A stretch of 64,000 nucleotides of DNA from Acidovorax sp. SUPP3334 (GCF_030159055.1 NZ_BQXQ01000020.1:29603-93602); one strand, 5' to 3'. Positions 8,131 through 17,085 are shown, counted from the first letter of the stretch. Made by a program: numbers and translations. The notes: generated by a model from the letters alone, not told the origin.

Positions 8131-9278
8131 CCGTGGCAGCGCTGGGTGCTTCGCGCGGGGCGGCAGTGATCGCACCGACCGCGCAGGGCGCCAATCGCTT
8201 CAACCTGCTGCGGCTGGCGGCGGCGGTTGCCGTGCTGCTGTCGCATGGAGAGTTCCTTTACCGCCTGACCATGGCGGTGCCTTTTGCCGGGCACAGCGTG
8301 GGTTCGCTGGCGGTGTATTGCTTTTTCTTCATCAGCGGCTACCTCGTGTGCCAAAGCTGGGAGCGCGAGCCGCACCTGGGCCTTTTCTGGGCCAAGCGCG
8401 TGGCGCGCATCTTTCCCGGCCTGATCGTGGCGACCGCGTTTTCGGTGTTCGTATTGGGTTGGGCGATGACGCAGCTGTCCACGCAGCAATACTGGTCCGA
8501 TGCGCGCACCTGGATCAATTTCTTCAACAACGCCTTGGGACTGGCTTTCATGCAGGTGCTGCCCGGCGTGTTCGAAAACAACCCGTTCGCACGCTCGGTC
8601 AATGGCTCGCTCTGGACGATCCGATATGAACTGCTGATGTACGTCCTGCTGTCGCTCGCGGGCGTGGCTGGCTGGACGCGCAGGCGCTGGGTCTACCCGG
8701 TGGCCGCGCTGCTGATGGCGGTCTCCTGGCAATGGGCGCGTGTGGCAGGCTGGAACGACTATGTTGATGCGGGCCCGCGCTGGTTCAAAGCGTTTTTCCA
8801 TTGGTTCCAGTGGTCAGACGTGTCGGGATTCGGCGTGGTTTTTCTGCTCGGCTGCACTTTTGCCGCCTACCGGGTTCGCAGCGGGGCCTGGCTGCTGCCG
8901 GTGGCCGGGATGGGCGGCGTGCTCGCGCTGGCCACTCCGTTCGCCTGGAGCGTGCAACTGGGCGTGTGGATGCTGGTGGCCGCAGGCATCTTCTGGGCTG
9001 CGCACGCGGGCGCGGGGCGTTCCAAGGGTTGGCCGCGCGAGGACCTTTCCTACGGCGTGTACATCTACGCCTTCCCGATCCAGCAGGCCGTGACCGAGAT
9101 CGGTCTGCAGCGGGGCTGGAGCCTGGCTGCGTGCCTCGCAGTGTCGCTCGTGTCGACGCTGGTCATGGCTGCGTTCTCGTGGTTTTGCATCGAAAAGCCA
9201 GGTGTGCGCTACGGGCGGCGCGTGGTCGAGCAGTGGTCGCGACGCCGCAGCCTGCGTGTGCAGAGCGCGCCGGTGTAG
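8127..9278 (+). CDS. Acyltransferase family 3 membrane protein (OafA/YrhL type)
   Basis: 383-residue polytopic inner-membrane acyltransferase with about ten hydrophobic helices. The family's opening block is present (NRFNLLRLAAAVAVLLSHGEF), as are FFISGYLVCQSW, the RIFPGL stretch and NGSLWTIRYELLMY. Such proteins O-acetylate or acylate sugars of lipopolysaccharide, exopolysaccharide or other envelope glycans. The acceptor here is unknown; the neighbouring genes give no clue, though a broken O-antigen locus lies 7 kb upstream. The GTG start overlaps the preceding SDR stop by 4 nt. The C-terminal end is Arg-rich and probably cytoplasmic. Confidence 0.85.
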   Translation: MTVAALGASRGAAVIAPTAQGANRFNLLRLAAAVAVLLSHGEFLYRLTMAVPFAGHSVGSLAVYCFFFISGYLVCQSWEREPHLGLFWAKRVARIFPGLIVATAFSVFVLGWAMTQLSTQQYWSDARTWINFFNNALGLAFMQVLPGVFENNPFARSVNGSLWTIRYELLMYVLLSLAGVAGWTRRRWVYPVAALLMAVSWQWARVAGWNDYVDAGPRWFKAFFHWFQWSDVSGFGVVFLLGCTFAAYRVRSGAWLLPVAGMGGVLALATPFAWSVQLGVWMLVAAGIFWAAHAGAGRSKGWPREDLSYGVYIYAFPIQQAVTEIGLQRGWSLAACLAVSLVSTLVMAAFSWFCIEKPGVRYGRRVVEQWSRRRSLRVQSAPV

Positions 9279-9350
9279 CAGGCGGCTGGCACCCCATCAG
9301 AATTTTCAGGGCCTCTTCAGAGCCTTCCCTTTCGACGACGGAGACAAAAC

Positions 9351-10481
9351 ATGCTGTTGAACCAAGACCAGGAAATGATCCGCGACGCCGTGCGCGACTT
9401 CGCCCAGCGCGAGCTGTGGCCTCACGCTGCCCGCTGGGACCGTGAACACCACTTCCCTCGCGAGGCCCACCAGGGCCTGGCTGCGTTGGGCGCCTACGGC
9501 ATCTGCGTGCCGGAGGAAGACGGCGGCGCGGGCCTCGATTACCTCACCCTGGCATTGGTGCTGGAGGAGATCGCCGCGGGCGATGGGGGCACCAGCACCG
9601 CCATCAGTGTGACCAACTGTCCGGTGAACGCCATCCTCATGCGCTACGGCAATGCCGCGCAAAAGAAACACTGGCTGGCACCGCTGGCCCAAGGCCGGAT
9701 GCTGGGCGCCTTCTGCCTGACCGAGCCGCATGTGGGCTCGGACGCGTCCGCCCTGCGCACGACGGCCGTGAAGGACGGCGACGGCTACGTGATCAACGGC
9801 GTCAAGCAGTTCATCACCAGCGGAAAGAACGGCCATGTGGCCATCGTCATCGCGGTGACCGACAAGGGGGCGGGCAAGAAGGGCATGAGCGCCTTCCTCG
9901 TGCCCACCGATTCGCCGGGCTACACCGTCGCGCGGCTGGAAGAAAAACTCGGGCAGCACAGCAGCGACACCGCGCAGATCCAATTCGACCAGTGCCGCGT
10001 TCCGGCAGAGAACCTGATCGGCGCGGAGGGCGAGGGCTACAAGATCGCACTCGGCGCGCTGGAAGGCGGGCGCATCGGCATCGCCGCGCAGAGCGTGGGC
10101 ATGGCGCGCAGCGCGTTCGAGGCGGCGCTCGCCTATTCGAAGGAGCGCGAGAGCTTCGGCACGCCCATCTTCAACCACCAGGCGGTCGGGTTTCGGCTGG
10201 CCGACTGCGCCACGCAGATCGAGGCGGCTCGCCAGCTCATCTGGCACGCGGCGGCGCTGCGCGATGCAGGCCGGCCATGCTTGAAAGAGGCCGCCATGGC
10301 CAAGCTGTTTGCCAGCGAGATGGCCGAGCAAGTGTGCAGCGCGGCGATCCAGACGCTGGGTGGCTACGGCGTGGTGAACGACTTCCCGGTAGAGCGCATC
10401 TACCGCGACGTGCGCGTGTGCCAGATCTACGAAGGCACGAGCGACGTGCAGAAGATCATCATCCAGCGCGCGCTGGCCTGA
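9351..10481 (+). CDS. Acyl-CoA dehydrogenase
   Basis: 376-residue FAD acyl-CoA dehydrogenase feeding electrons to ETF. It carries the canonical catalytic Glu361 in IYEGTSDVQKIIIQR, FCLTEPHVGSD for flavin and substrate, KQFITSGKNG, and GGYGVVNDFPVERIYRD. It is thus a classic short/medium-chain type, unlike the isovaleryl-CoA enzyme at 2398 whose base is elsewhere. The exact chain-length preference cannot be read. A GGAGA ribosome site precedes the ATG, and the 72-base gap from the acyltransferase suggests its own transcript. It is the last housekeeping gene before the effector array. Confidence 0.92.
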   Translation: MLLNQDQEMIRDAVRDFAQRELWPHAARWDREHHFPREAHQGLAALGAYGICVPEEDGGAGLDYLTLALVLEEIAAGDGGTSTAISVTNCPVNAILMRYGNAAQKKHWLAPLAQGRMLGAFCLTEPHVGSDASALRTTAVKDGDGYVINGVKQFITSGKNGHVAIVIAVTDKGAGKKGMSAFLVPTDSPGYTVARLEEKLGQHSSDTAQIQFDQCRVPAENLIGAEGEGYKIALGALEGGRIGIAAQSVGMARSAFEAALAYSKERESFGTPIFNHQAVGFRLADCATQIEAARQLIWHAAALRDAGRPCLKEAAMAKLFASEMAEQVCSAAIQTLGGYGVVNDFPVERIYRDVRVCQIYEGTSDVQKIIIQRALA

Positions 10482-10582
10482 GCGGGCTGAGCCCGGGCTC
10501 CCTGCGGCGCGTCCGCGGTCGCCGCTGCAGTCCGGCGACGCAGGTGCCGCTCCCAGTGCGCCGCTGGTCCGGTCGATGGTGT

Positions 10583-10644
10583 TTCGCTTGCCAGCCCGGT
10601 GCTTCGCTGCGGCGTGTGAGCTGATGGCCGGCCTCCGCCATGCT
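10583..10644 (+). promoter_or_regulatory. PIP box plus -10 element, effector gene 1
   Basis: Perfect plant-inducible-promoter box: TTCGC at 10583-10587, 15 bases, TTCGC at 10603-10607. A CANNNT -10 element (catgct) lies at 10639-10644, with 31 bases in between. HrpX/HrpB-type AraC activators of Xanthomonas, Ralstonia and Acidovorax use exactly this layout. The start codon follows 38 bases later. Confidence 0.9.
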
Positions 10645-10682
10645 CTCGAAGGCCGGCACGTCCCGGCGGCAGAAAGAGAGCC

Positions 10683-12392
10683 ATGTTGCCGGATATTCCT
10701 TCTCGGATCGCCCGCAGTTCAGCCCCCCGCGCGCTGCGCATTTCCACCGAGATCACCCCGGCCTCCCCCCCTGCGCCGCCCTCGCCGATGGCGCTGGAGG
10801 GGCCCGTCGGGCTTCGGAGCGCCACAAGTCGTCCCCGGGGCGCTGCCGACCAGCTATCGCCCTTGCGCAGCCAGTTGCCCCTGGTGCGCAGCCCGCAGGC
10901 AGCCCACCGGTCGCCAAGCGAGATTCAGCCGGAAGTTGCCGAAGAAAACACGCCGCCGCCGCAGGGGAGCGCACACCGGCCGGGGCAACGGCCCCGTCAG
11001 ACGCTGGCGGATTTGTTCCGACGGGATTCCGCGGAAGTGAACGCACCGAAACGGGAGGAGAAAGCCCAGGGCCGCAAGCCTCCGTCCCTTCCGACGCTGG
11101 CCGAGTTGTTTCGGCAGGAAACAGCCGAGCAGGCGGAGCAGGCCGAGCAAGCCCGGCGCGCCGAACTGGCGCGATTGATGCGGTCGGCCCTGCCCGATGG
11201 CGGCGCGGCCATGAAGCGGCTCAAGGAGCGCGCGGTCAGAAAGCATCCGAGGACAGCGGCTCAGATATGGCAGGCGGTCCAGACCGGAATGCCCAAGACC
11301 ATGAAAGACCAGCGCCGCAGGGACTTCGAAGCCCTGGTGCGGACCGATTTGAAGGCGCTCGCCGAAACCGGCCAGATCACGCCCATGTCGGCCGTCGAAA
11401 CAATGTCCGAGGCGGTGAGCAAAGGCCTGTTCGGCCAAGGCATCCTGAAGAGGGATCGGGCGCTGCTGCTGGACGTGTTGGGTGAGCTGTCCATCGATGG
11501 CATTTACCAGCGGCTGAAGCTGAAGCAGACGCCGGATACCCTTGCGGCCTATACCGACGCAGACGTGCTGGAGCCACCCAAGAGGTTCGGAACTGGAAGC
11601 TTTAGCACGGTCTATGCCGTGAAGGTGAGCGAGCCCGACGGCTCCGAACGGGACGTGCTCTTCAAGCCGATTCCTCAAGAGGAGCACTGGTCTTTCGCGG
11701 GCTGGAAGACCGGCATCCCAAAAGACAATCCGCAGACCGCGATGCGCAACATCGCAACGCTCGCGTATGCGAAGAAGCTCGGCTTCGATGTGATCGTGGA
11801 CACGCGCGTGGCGCTGATCAATGTCGGAAAAGACCCTTTCGAGCCGGCTCTGGGGCTGGTCATGGAGCCGGCGAAAGGCAAGTCGGCCGAGCTGGCCGAT
11901 GGAGGCGTTTTCGCACGGGCCGACGTGTGCGCGGAGATCACCAAGCTCCAGCTGCTCGACCACCTGACGGGGGAGGGTGATCGCCATGGCCTCAACTACT
12001 TCATCCATCTCGACCCCGATGATCGGCCCAGGATCATGGGCATCGACAACGAAGAGTGCTTCGGTGAGAAGCTGACCGATCCCGCCGGCACCCAGAAACT
12101 CGACAACGACGAAAGCAGGTTGTTTCAAGGCGTGGGGCTTCCTGCGGTGATCGATACCGAAATGGAAAGCGCGATTCATGCCATGTCGCAAGAGGACATC
12201 CGCTCCCTGCTGAGTGACAAACTGAACGACGCGGAGATTTCGGCAGCGCTGCAGCGCTATCAAGGCCTCAAGGAACACATCGCCCAGTTGCGAGAGGCAG
12301 GGCATGTCATCGAACCGGAACGGTGGGGCGCACCGGAGGTGCAGCAACTCCTGACGCCTGAGAACAGCTACTTCGCCCGGGATCGCCACTGA
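10683..12392 (+). CDS. Putative type III effector 1, PI3/4-kinase-like C-terminus
   Basis: 569 residues, no signal peptide or membrane helix. Residues 1-110 are rich in Ser, Pro, Arg and Ala (disordered, as in type III secretion signals). A Glu/Ala/Arg helix with two similar segments (LADLFRRDS and LAELFRQET) follows. From about residue 185 the sequence is shared with three paralogues downstream. Kinase-like features in order are GTGSFSTVYAVKV (~301), VLFKPI with a candidate ATP-binding Lys (~326), PQTAMRNIATLAYAKKLGFDV, GDRHGLNYF (Asp433, catalytic loop) and GIDNEECFG (Asp455, metal loop). DRHxxN and IDN/DFG-like motifs in this order occur in PI3/4-kinase-like folds; activity is inference. 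The promoter is a perfect PIP box. ATG 10683 follows a GGCAGAAAGAG ribosome site. Confidence 0.8.
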   Translation: MLPDIPSRIARSSAPRALRISTEITPASPPAPPSPMALEGPVGLRSATSRPRGAADQLSPLRSQLPLVRSPQAAHRSPSEIQPEVAEENTPPPQGSAHRPGQRPRQTLADLFRRDSAEVNAPKREEKAQGRKPPSLPTLAELFRQETAEQAEQAEQARRAELARLMRSALPDGGAAMKRLKERAVRKHPRTAAQIWQAVQTGMPKTMKDQRRRDFEALVRTDLKALAETGQITPMSAVETMSEAVSKGLFGQGILKRDRALLLDVLGELSIDGIYQRLKLKQTPDTLAAYTDADVLEPPKRFGTGSFSTVYAVKVSEPDGSERDVLFKPIPQEEHWSFAGWKTGIPKDNPQTAMRNIATLAYAKKLGFDVIVDTRVALINVGKDPFEPALGLVMEPAKGKSAELADGGVFARADVCAEITKLQLLDHLTGEGDRHGLNYFIHLDPDDRPRIMGIDNEECFGEKLTDPAGTQKLDNDESRLFQGVGLPAVIDTEMESAIHAMSQEDIRSLLSDKLNDAEISAALQRYQGLKEHIAQLREAGHVIEPERWGAPEVQQLLTPENSYFARDRH

Positions 12393-12487
12393 CGGCGGTT
12401 TCGCCATCGATCCGGCAAGGAGCCCGCCGCTGCGGGGGATGCGCAGGCCTTCGCGGCACCGAGGATGCGTGGGTGTCGGCGTGCCGT

Positions 12488-12549
12488 TTCGCGTGCCGGC
12501 CCAGCACTTCGCGGCGGTCTGCGACCCGCGCTCCGTCGTCCGACATACT
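12488..12549 (+). promoter_or_regulatory. PIP box plus -10 element, effector gene 2
   Basis: TTCGC at 12488-12492, 15 bases, TTCGC at 12508-12512. The -10 element catact is at 12544-12549, again 31 bases downstream. It falls between the end of effector 1 (12392) and effector 2 and rules out starts upstream of about 12550. Confidence 0.9.
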
Positions 12550-12590
12550 CTTGGACACCGCACCCTTTGGGCGGCAGAGAGAGAGTCGTT

Positions 12591-14309
12591 TTGCTTGAGA
12601 ACCTGTTTCGGACCGCTCGGAACTCCGCACCCGGTGCTCCGCGTGTCCAACTCGACACTGCGCCTTCCACGCCGACATCGCGGGCGCCTGTCGCGTTAAA
12701 GGCCCCCTCGGGGCTGGGCGGTGCGCCGAAGCGCCTGCAGGGCGGCGAGCAGCTTTCGCCCCTGCGCAACCCGTTGCCGCAGCCAGCGGTGGAGGGCCAT
12801 CGGCCGACCCATCGATCGCGGGGCGAGATCCAATCCCATTCCTTCGACAGCAGCGACTTGCCTTCGCCGGGAGCGCAACAGCCCCAAGCGGCAGCCCGCC
12901 CGAGGCTGGGCGAATTGCTCGCCCAGGAACTGCGCCAGGAAAAAGCCGAGGAGGCCGAGAAGGCCGCACAGGCAAGCCAGGCGAAGCAGGCCCGCCGAGA
13001 TGCGCTGGAACAACTGGTGCACGCTGCACTGCCCGATGGGGGCCAAACCATGAAGCGCTTGAAGGCGCGCGCGGCCAGAAAGCACCCGGCCACGTTGGCG
13101 GACCGATTGAACGCGGTCCGCAACGGCGCTCCCAAGCCGATGGAAGGTGAGCGAAAGACGGCGTTCGAGGCGCTGGTTCGCGCTGACCTGCTGGACATCG
13201 CGGACGCCGGCGAGATCGATCCGTTGGTGGCGGTCGACAAAATGGCCGAGGCTCTGGAGGCGGGGATGCTCGGCAAAGGCATTCTGGAGAGCGATCGGCA
13301 GTTGCTGGAGGAGGTGCTGGACGGCCTGTCGATCGACCGTCTGTACACGCAGCTGAATTTGAAGATGACGGACGACACGATGCCCGCGTTCACCAATGCG
13401 CAGGTGCTGGAAGCGCCGACGTTTCTGGGCGAGGGGAAAATCAGCAAGGTGTACGCGCTCAAGATCCAGAACACCGATGGTTCTCCGATGGATGCCGTCT
13501 TCAAGCCGCTGGAATACGAAGTGCCTGGTTTGGACGAATGGAGCGTGGTGGCCAGGCTGACGGGCATCTCGCGAGAGGAGCCCCAGACGGCAATGCGCAA
13601 CCTCGCGACCGTCGCCTATGCCAAGACGCTCGGCTTTCACGTGGTCACCGACACGCGCGTGGCGCTGATCGACATCGGGTATGGCCCCTTCGAGCCCGCT
13701 CTTGGCCTGATCATGGAGCGAGCCAAGGGCAAACCGGCTGAAGAGATCGATGCGGAAGTCCTCGTGCAGGCGAAGGTGTGCGCGGAAATCACGAAGCTGC
13801 AATTGCTCGACCATCTGACGGGCGAAGGCGATCGCCACGACAAAAACTATTTCATCGACGTCGGGTCCGATGGCCGCGCCCAGGTCATGGGCATCGACAA
13901 CGACCAATGCTTCGGCGCGGCACTGACCGACCCGGCCGGCGCCCAGCCGGACCTGGCCCATCCGCTGCGCCAGGCGCTTCACGGCACGGCGCTTCCTCCG
14001 GTGGTCGATACGGAGATGGAACTGGCCATCCTCATGCTCACGGAAGAGCACATTACGTCGATGCTGGAAGAAAAGCTGAACGATGCCGAAATCGCGGCAG
14101 CGATCCAGCGGTACCAAGGCGTCAAGCAGCATGTGATTCAGCTGCGGCAGGACGGCCTGGTCATCGAGCCGCATGAATGGGGGCAGGCCCATGTGCAGGA
14201 GCGCCTGACCCCTGAGAACAGCTATATGGCGCGCGAGCTCGAAGTGGCGAAGGCTTTCGAAACCACGGCCCCAGAGCACGATGCCGCCCCCGAAAACGAC
14301 AACCGTTGA
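12591..14309 (+). CDS. Putative type III effector 2, PI3/4-kinase-like C-terminus
   Basis: 572 residues if translation begins at the TTG at 12591. The frame is open further upstream, but those codons precede the promoter, and no ATG lies between the -10 box and the conserved N-terminus. A GCAGAGAGAGAG purine tract sits before the TTG at the same place as in the paralogues. The Ser/Pro-rich N-terminus (FRTARNSAPGAPRVQ) parallels effector 1's SRIARSSAPRA. A Glu/Ala/Lys coiled-coil segment follows, then the shared domain: GEGKISKVYALK, VFKPLEYE, PQTAMRNLATVAYAKTLGFHV, GDRHDKNYF (Asp414) and GIDNDQCFG (Asp436). The end has extra acidic residues. The small gene at 14320 follows within 11 bases. 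Kinase-like function is inferred. Confidence 0.78.
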   Translation: MLENLFRTARNSAPGAPRVQLDTAPSTPTSRAPVALKAPSGLGGAPKRLQGGEQLSPLRNPLPQPAVEGHRPTHRSRGEIQSHSFDSSDLPSPGAQQPQAAARPRLGELLAQELRQEKAEEAEKAAQASQAKQARRDALEQLVHAALPDGGQTMKRLKARAARKHPATLADRLNAVRNGAPKPMEGERKTAFEALVRADLLDIADAGEIDPLVAVDKMAEALEAGMLGKGILESDRQLLEEVLDGLSIDRLYTQLNLKMTDDTMPAFTNAQVLEAPTFLGEGKISKVYALKIQNTDGSPMDAVFKPLEYEVPGLDEWSVVARLTGISREEPQTAMRNLATVAYAKTLGFHVVTDTRVALIDIGYGPFEPALGLIMERAKGKPAEEIDAEVLVQAKVCAEITKLQLLDHLTGEGDRHDKNYFIDVGSDGRAQVMGIDNDQCFGAALTDPAGAQPDLAHPLRQALHGTALPPVVDTEMELAILMLTEEHITSMLEEKLNDAEIAAAIQRYQGVKQHVIQLRQDGLVIEPHEWGQAHVQERLTPENSYMARELEVAKAFETTAPEHDAAPENDNR

Positions 14310-14319
14310 GAACTTTTCC

Positions 14320-14937
14320 ATGAACCCCCTTGCCAACGACGCCGACAGCGATATCGCCGCCGCCACAGCCCAGTCGATCTTCGACGGGGAGGGATTGCCG
14401 TTTCCCCCGGTGCCCGCACCGTTGGCCGCCAGGTTGAAGCAACAGGGGCCAGGGTGGTTCGCCACGTGCCCCGTGGCGTCGTCCCCCTACGACTTCCACC
14501 ATTTCGTGCAGGAGTCCGAAGCGCAGTCTGACCTGGCGGATTACGCCGTGGTGGGCTTCGACGGCCATGGCACCAACAGCTGGGCGGTGCATTTCTACCT
14601 GGTTGGCACCGGCATCGCGCTCTTCGTCAAGCTGCCCTGGGGCGGGGCCTACATGGACCCCGAGCCGGCGCGGGCGCACATCGCCGAAATATTCGACTGG
14701 ACCGCTGCACTTCTGTCCCGGCTGCAACAAGCCGAGACGGCGGGCCGCATGCCGCCTGGCCTGCGGCTCCAGGTGGCCGCGAGCAAGTTCGGCCACGCGG
14801 GCTGGCGCTGGCTCGGCACGGGCCAGGAGGCGGCCCAGGTGCCGTGGAACCCGCCGTCCGGCATGCGAGCGGCCCTGCTGCAGGAGCTGGACGATGTCAT
14901 CGCCGGCCGCAAGGTACTGACGGCGCAGCGGTCTTGA
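14320..14937 (+). CDS. Unknown 205-residue protein between effector genes
   Basis: I do not recognise this family. It is soluble, with no signal peptide. Visible stretches are GWFATCPVASSPYDFHHFV, YAVVGFDGHGTNSWAVHFYL, GIALFVKLPWGGAYMDPE and a C-terminal helix ending in DDVIAGRKVL. It starts 11 bases after effector 2's stop and lacks its own PIP box, so it is probably translated from the effector 2 transcript and shares HrpX-type control. An in-frame ATG at 14281 overlaps effector 2, but 14320 gives the cleaner arrangement. It could be a secretion chaperone, a co-factor or an immunity-like partner of the array, or merely a neighbour. It is larger than typical class I type III chaperones (about 120-160 residues). 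Confidence 0.65.
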   Translation: MNPLANDADSDIAAATAQSIFDGEGLPFPPVPAPLAARLKQQGPGWFATCPVASSPYDFHHFVQESEAQSDLADYAVVGFDGHGTNSWAVHFYLVGTGIALFVKLPWGGAYMDPEPARAHIAEIFDWTAALLSRLQQAETAGRMPPGLRLQVAASKFGHAGWRWLGTGQEAAQVPWNPPSGMRAALLQELDDVIAGRKVLTAQRS

Positions 14938-14968
14938 TGCGGCGCTGAGCGGCGGGGGCGATCGCGTT

Positions 14969-15030
14969 TTCGCCTGCCAGTCCGGCGCTTCGCGGCGGCG
15001 CGTGCGGCGAGAGCCTCGCACCGACAGACT
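14969..15030 (+). promoter_or_regulatory. PIP box plus -10 element, effector gene 3
   Basis: TTCGC at 14969-14973, 15 bases, TTCGC at 14989-14993. The -10 element cagact is at 15025-15030, 31 bases downstream. The box begins 32 bases after the stop of the unknown gene at 14937. Confidence 0.9.
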
Positions 15031-15070
15031 CTTGGGCGCCCATCGGTTTTGGTGCCAGAAAGGGAGTCAT

Positions 15071-16825
15071 TTGTTCGACCACTCACATCGAATCAACCGG
15101 GGCGCTACCGTGCCTGCGGCCACTCGCATCCCGACGGATACCGGGCCGTCCACCCCGGCATCGAATTCGCCGGCCTTACAGGACGCGCCTGAGGGGTTGC
15201 GCAACGCGCGCAACCGGCCCCAAGGGCCTTCAGGGCAGCGCTCTCCCGTGCGCAGCCGCTTGCCCGGGGTGCCGGGCGGCCATGCGCCAGCCGCTCACGC
15301 GGCGTCGGCCATCGGTTCGCCGTCCGCCCCAGCCGCGACAGCGCATCACCTGCCCGTCACCCGGCGCCGCGGCGAGATCGAATCGCAGTCTTCCGAAGGG
15401 AATTCGCCACCGCGGCAAGCATCGGGCCAACGGCCTTCGCAGCGAAGCTCTCCCCAGCCGGAAGGATCGTCGGCGCCGCAGCGAGAGCGAGAGAGGGCCG
15501 AACGCGAGCAGCAGGTGCGCAAGGCCCTGCCCGGTGGGGGCGCGGCCATGAAGCGCTTGAAGGAGCGGGCGGCCAGACAGAAGCCGGCCACGCTGGGCGA
15601 CAAGATGCGCGCTACCCTCCAGGGCGTGCCCAAGCCCATGACAGACCAGCGCCGCAAGGCGTTCGAAGCCCTGGTGCATGCCGATGTGATGGCCTTGGCG
15701 GGCACGGGCCGGATGGCGCCCTTGTCGGCGGCAGACACGATGCGGGCTGCGGTGCAGGACGGGGTCCTGGGCCAGGGCGTGCTGGAGGAAGACCGGCAAC
15801 TGCTGCTGGACGTGCTGGAGCGCTTGTCCATCGATCACCTCTACGGGCGGCTGAAACTCAAGAAAACGGCCGAGACGCTGCCTGCCTTCACCGATGCCCA
15901 GGTGCATACCCCGCCCACCCGGATGGGCGCGGGCAAGTTCAACACGGTCTTTGCGGTCAAGCTCAACCATCCGGACGGCTCCGTGTTCAATGGTGTCTTC
16001 AAGCCCCTAAGAACCAAGGCGCGCGGGTTTGCCTCCGGGATGAGCGGCATCCCTCGGGACGATCCGCAGACGGCCATGCGCAACCTCTCGACGCTCGCCT
16101 ATGCGAAGAAGCTCGGGTTCGACGTGATCGTGGACACGCGCGTGGCGCTGCTCGACGTCGGTGCCGGCCCGGTGAAGCCGGCCCTCGGCCTGCTCATGGA
16201 GAAAGCGCGAGGCGTGCCTGCGGCCAAAACGAAGTCGGACATTCTGAACCGGCCGCAGGTGTGTGCGGAGTTGACCAAGCTCCAGTTGCTCGACCACCTC
16301 ACGGGGCAAGGCGATCGCCACCTCAACAACTACTTCATCCACATCCACGGCGATGGACGTGCCAGGGTCACGGGCATCGACAACGACCAGTGCTTCGGCC
16401 ACAAGCTGACCGACCCTGCCGGCATCCAGCGGGTCAGGGGCGATCCTTCGCGCAAGGGGTTTCGCGGCACGGGGCTGCCCCCGGTGGTGGACGTGGACAT
16501 GGCGCGCGCCATCGATGCGCTCACGCAGGATGACATCCGTTCGATGCTGGGCGACAAGCTGGACGAGGCCGAAGTCGGGGCGTCGATCCAGCGCCTTCAG
16601 GGCGTCAAAAGCCACATCGCGCAATTGCGCAAGCAGGGCCGGGTGATTGGTCCGCAGGCATGGCGCCAGCCATGGGTGCAGGCGCTGCTGGCTCCGGAAA
16701 ACAGCTACGTGGGGCGCCAGCGCGACCGGGCGCTGAAAAAAGAGGCCGAACTGGCGCGTGCGCAGATGGACAGCGATAGCGACGGCTCAGACAGCTGGGC
16801 CTCGATGGGGCCGGTGTTTTTGTGA
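15071..16825 (+). CDS. Putative type III effector 3, PI3/4-kinase-like C-terminus
   Basis: 584 residues from a TTG start at 15071, chosen by analogy with effectors 2 and 4. It sits behind the GCCAGAAAGGGAG purine tract and downstream of the promoter, where no ATG is available. The N-terminal ~155 residues are Pro/Ser/Arg-rich and look disordered. The shared domain follows: AAMKRLKERAARQKPATL, FEALVHADVMALAG, GQGVLEEDRQLLLDVLERLSID, then MGAGKFNTVFAVKL, VFKPLRTK, PQTAMRNLSTLAYAKKLGFDV, GDRHLNNYF (Asp415) and GIDNDQCFG. The C-terminus has an added acidic DSDSDGSDSW tail that the others lack. Regulation is by its own PIP box. The kinase-like assignment is inferred from motif order; the target is unknown. 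Confidence 0.78.
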   Translation: MFDHSHRINRGATVPAATRIPTDTGPSTPASNSPALQDAPEGLRNARNRPQGPSGQRSPVRSRLPGVPGGHAPAAHAASAIGSPSAPAATAHHLPVTRRRGEIESQSSEGNSPPRQASGQRPSQRSSPQPEGSSAPQRERERAEREQQVRKALPGGGAAMKRLKERAARQKPATLGDKMRATLQGVPKPMTDQRRKAFEALVHADVMALAGTGRMAPLSAADTMRAAVQDGVLGQGVLEEDRQLLLDVLERLSIDHLYGRLKLKKTAETLPAFTDAQVHTPPTRMGAGKFNTVFAVKLNHPDGSVFNGVFKPLRTKARGFASGMSGIPRDDPQTAMRNLSTLAYAKKLGFDVIVDTRVALLDVGAGPVKPALGLLMEKARGVPAAKTKSDILNRPQVCAELTKLQLLDHLTGQGDRHLNNYFIHIHGDGRARVTGIDNDQCFGHKLTDPAGIQRVRGDPSRKGFRGTGLPPVVDVDMARAIDALTQDDIRSMLGDKLDEAEVGASIQRLQGVKSHIAQLRKQGRVIGPQAWRQPWVQALLAPENSYVGRQRDRALKKEAELARAQMDSDSDGSDSWASMGPVFL

Positions 16826-16897
16826 ACCCGCTGCGAAGCCCGGTGCCTGGCCTGTGCCGCACATCTTGACGGCAGAACGCATTGCTAGGGCGGGCTG

Positions 16898-16960
16898 GCC
16901 AAGGTCACAGGCATCGACAACGACCAGTGCTTCGGACACAGAAGCTCCGATCCCGCCGGC
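16898..16960 (+). pseudogene. Fragment of a fifth effector paralogue
   Basis: Between effectors 3 and 4, 21 codons read AKVTGIDNDQCFGHRSSDPAG in frame. This matches the metal-loop block of effector 3 (ARVTGIDNDQCFGHKLTDPAG) with mostly synonymous or single-base differences. Nothing else of the domain is visible on either side. It is probably the scar of a deletion or of unequal crossing-over in the array. Confidence 0.75.
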
Positions 16961-16979
16961 ACGGGCATGGCGGTGCGCT

Positions 16980-17041
16980 TTCGCCACCCAGGCCGGCGCT
17001 TCGCAACCCGGCACCCTCCAGCGCTTGTCCGCTCACATACT
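16980..17041 (+). promoter_or_regulatory. PIP box plus -10 element, effector gene 4
   Basis: TTCGC at 16980-16984, 15 bases, TTCGC at 17000-17004. The -10 element catact is at 17036-17041, 31 bases downstream. It lies 20 bases after the fifth-copy fragment. Confidence 0.9.
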
Positions 17042-17085
17042 CCCGATGCCATCCTGCTTTTTGGGGGCAGAGAGAAAGATTCGTT

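Noticed and set aside
12465..12590. ATG-initiated upstream extension of effector 2
   Set aside because: These codons lie before or within the PIP box and -10 element, so they would not be in the transcript.
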